NCBI GenBank assembly: GCA_039679385.1 | Contig: JBDKVB010000070.1 | Coordinates: 1-64,000 of the forward strand | Direction of reading: 5' to 3' | Length of the DNA stretch: 64,000 bases | DNA from: Armatimonadia bacterium | GTDB lineage: Bacteria > Armatimonadota > Zipacnadia > Zipacnadales > JABUFB01 | In this document: piece by piece, positions 62,177 through 64,000 of the stretch | Layout of the letters: each line of letters begins with the position of its first letter | Position numbering within the stretch: position 1 is the first letter of the stretch | The notes under the pieces: generated by a model | Seen by the model: only the letters and a program-made list of their open reading frames with translations | Told to the model about the DNA's origin: nothing | The model's database searches: none | Made by a program: the position numbers and the translations under genes

Positions 62177-64000
62177 GAAGCGCTCTTCGTCGAGTCAGGT
62201 GCGCATGCCGGGACCCATGGGTGGGCCACCACGTCACCACATGATCGGTACTGTGGAGAAGGCGGAGGACGTTGGCGGTGTGGCTCGCCGGCTCTGGGGT
62301 TACCTGCGTCGCTACCGGGCGCAACTGATCCTGGTGTTCTGTCTGGTGGCAGGGACGACGGGGCTCACGCTGCTGAACCCGTACCTGATCAGCCTGGTGA
62401 TCGACCGCTGCATCCTACCCCGGAAGCTGGAGGGCCTGGCGCAGATGGCAGGCCTGATGGTGCTGGCGTACCTGCTGACCACGGCCACCACCTGGGGGCA
62501 GACGGTGGCCATGATCCATATCTCCCAGCGCACCGTGCGAGACCTGCGCCGGGACCTGTTCGGAGCGCTGCACCGGCTGTCGCTGCGGTTCTTCGACCAG
62601 AACCCACACGGCGAGCTGATGAGCCGGCTGACTAATGACACGGAGAATGTGAGCAACACGCTGTCGCAGACCGTTGCGCAGCTCATGACCAGCGTGCTGT
62701 CGATCCTTGGTACGACAGTGGTGATGATTGCGCTGAACTGGCGCCTGGCCCTGGTAAACCTGGTGACGGTTCCCTTCGCGCTGGTGATGACCCACTACAT
62801 TGCGAAGGCGACGCGACAAGGGTTCCGGGATCGGCAGCGGGACCTGGGTGTGCTGAACGGGGTGATCGAGGAGACGATCACCGGCGAGCGCGTCGTCAAG
62901 GTGTTCCGGGGCGAGGGAAGGGTCATTGAGCAGTTCGGTGTCGCGAATGACAACCTGCGCGTCACGGCAACCCGCGCGGGCATTCTGGTCGGCGTCATGG
63001 GTCCGTGTATGGGGCTGGTGCGGAACTCGGGGTTCGCGCTTCTGGCGGCGGTCGGTGGCTGGATGGTGGCGAAGGGGTGGGCAACGCTGGGCACCGTGGC
63101 GGCGTTCTTCACCTACGCCCAGCAGTTCTCGCGGCCGCTGTATGAGATTGCGAACCTGTATGGGACGGTGCAGTCTGCTGTGGCAGGTGCTGAGCGGGTC
63201 TTTGCGGTGATCGACGAGGAGCCGGACATGGCGGATGACGCGGACGCGGTACACCTGACCGACGTGAAGGGTGAGGTGCTGTTCGACGACGTGTGCTTCG
63301 GGTACGCGCCCGGTGTCCCTGTTCTGCAGCATGTGAGCCTGGAGGCGGCTCCCGGGCAGACGATCGCCCTGGTCGGGCCGACCGGCGCAGGCAAGACGAC
63401 GATCATCAACCTGCTGACGCGGTTCTATGATGTGGACAGTGGGCGGATTCTGGTCGACGGCCACGACATCCGCCATGTGCGACGGGATGACCTGAGACGG
63501 GCTCTCGGGGTGGTACTCCAGGACATGGTTCTGTTCGCGGCCACCGTGCGGGAGAACATCCGCTACGGGCGGCTGGACGCTACGGATGCAGAAGTGGAGG
63601 CGGCAGCGAAGATGGCGAACGCCGACGGGTTCATCCGGCGTCTACCGCAGGGATACGAGACGCCACTGTCCGAGGCGGGCAGCAGCCTTAGTCAGGGACA
63701 GCGGCAGTTGCTGGCGATTGCGAGAGCGGTGCTGGCGAATCCGTCGATCCTGATCCTGGATGAGGCTACCAGTAGTGTAGACACCCGCACAGAGATCCAC
63801 ATCCAGGAGGCCATGCTGCGGTTGATGGAGGGCCGCACGAGCTTCGTGATCGCGCACCGGCTAAGCACGATCCGGGAGGCCGACTGCATTCTGGTCATTG
63901 ACGGCGGGCGAGTGGTGGAGCGAGGGACCCATGAGGAGCTGATCGCGGCGCAGGGCGTGTACTACGATCTGCACCGCAGTCAGTTCGGGCTGGCGGCGCG
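62169..64000 (+). CDS. ABC exporter half-transporter with consensus ATPase site (TM288-like), 3' partial
   Basis: The frame from the GTG at 62169 stays open to the window edge; 610 residues are visible. An N-terminal extension of about 35 residues (MPGPMGGPPRHH) precedes six membrane segments. The nucleotide-binding domain has Walker A GPTGAGKTT near 403, signature LSQGQRQLLAIARA near 508, Walker B ILILDEATSSVD with catalytic Glu near 530, and H-loop IAHRLST. LSQGQ in place of LSGGQ is also found in TM288. It pairs with the upstream degenerate half, giving one canonical and one degenerate ATP site. GAGGGGG lies nine bases before the GTG, and the overlap suggests translational coupling. An ATG at 62205 is an alternative start. 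Confidence 0.92.
   Translation, partial: MAEKRSSSSQVRMPGPMGGPPRHHMIGTVEKAEDVGGVARRLWGYLRRYRAQLILVFCLVAGTTGLTLLNPYLISLVIDRCILPRKLEGLAQMAGLMVLAYLLTTATTWGQTVAMIHISQRTVRDLRRDLFGALHRLSLRFFDQNPHGELMSRLTNDTENVSNTLSQTVAQLMTSVLSILGTTVVMIALNWRLALVNLVTVPFALVMTHYIAKATRQGFRDRQRDLGVLNGVIEETITGERVVKVFRGEGRVIEQFGVANDNLRVTATRAGILVGVMGPCMGLVRNSGFALLAAVGGWMVAKGWATLGTVAAFFTYAQQFSRPLYEIANLYGTVQSAVAGAERVFAVIDEEPDMADDADAVHLTDVKGEVLFDDVCFGYAPGVPVLQHVSLEAAPGQTIALVGPTGAGKTTIINLLTRFYDVDSGRILVDGHDIRHVRRDDLRRALGVVLQDMVLFAATVRENIRYGRLDATDAEVEAAAKMANADGFIRRLPQGYETPLSEAGSSLSQGQRQLLAIARAVLANPSILILDEATSSVDTRTEIHIQEAMLRLMEGRTSFVIAHRLSTIREADCILVIDGGRVVERGTHEELIAAQGVYYDLHRSQFGLAA

Noticed and set aside
1-64000. tRNA, rRNA, CRISPR, insertion sequence or prophage features
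   Set aside because: None was recognised by reading both strands; no transposase, integrase or regularly spaced repeat was seen. A tRNAscan or ISfinder search would be needed to exclude degenerate copies.

Overview
The window looks like a piece of a high-GC (roughly 65%), Gram-negative-type, anaerobic or facultatively anaerobic bacterium that degrades plant and other complex polysaccharides. The type IV pilin-like protein at 59004-59708 has the N-terminal sequence [17 protein letters not shown] followed by [19 protein letters not shown] and a downstream H-X9-DG motif. That combination is typical of Armatimonadota, so this is the phylum I infer; no rRNA or other phylogenetic marker lies in the window. 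A complete hydG gene (maturation of [FeFe]-hydrogenase) points to hydrogen metabolism and an anoxic lifestyle.

Layout. 1-10 kb: three very large secreted glycoside-hydrolase-like proteins on the + strand (clan GH-A with carbohydrate-binding modules, GH42-like, GH123/DUF4091-like), plus a small Cys-rich protein on the - strand. 10-12 kb: a two-gene - strand unit, TM1266-type regulator then hydG, behind a good promoter and a leader that ends in an intrinsic terminator. 12-13 kb: a RhaD-type class II aldolase. 13-25.5 kb: six - strand genes in the same direction (heparinase II/III-like lyase, CPA2 antiporter, beta-propeller protein, GH28, TIM-barrel-like secreted protein, Gfo/Idh/MocA dehydrogenase). 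25.7-34.1 kb: an NADPH-dependent FMN reductase-like gene, then a two-gene unit encoding a 1,948-residue exported HEAT/TPR protein with a kinase-like C terminus and an exported NPCBM-PDZ protein. 34.5-37.3 kb: an alkaline phosphatase lipoprotein and a sulfatase. 37.5-41.6 kb: a signalling cluster (PAS-GAF histidine kinase, single-domain response regulator, receiver-PAS-histidine kinase). 41.6-58.8 kb: a second carbohydrate region (unknown large secreted protein, HAD phosphatase, two BNR-4 propeller proteins, a second Gfo/Idh/MocA protein, a PL26-like exo-rhamnogalacturonan lyase, a GyrI-like protein, an unusual radical SAM enzyme, a BNR sialidase-like protein). 59-64 kb: the pilin-like protein, then a MarR regulator with two ABC-exporter half-transporters, the second cut by the window edge.

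How the genes fit together. GH28, the PL26-like lyase and the RhaD-like aldolase together suggest breakdown of rhamnogalacturonan/pectin and use of rhamnose. The heparinase-like lyase, sulfatase, alkaline phosphatase and BNR propellers suggest that anionic or sulfated glycans are also attacked. No SusC/SusD pair is present; the enzymes are individual, mostly with Sec signal peptides. Four clusters of a short hairpin-bearing intergenic repeat occur only between 45.2 and 55.0 kb.

The parts that most deserve a second look are the giant exported HEAT-kinase protein with its NPCBM-PDZ partner, the attenuator-like leader of the hydG unit, the radical SAM enzyme with a CX5CX2C cluster motif, and the dispersed repeat family. 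No tRNA, rRNA, CRISPR array, transposase, integrase or origin was recognised.
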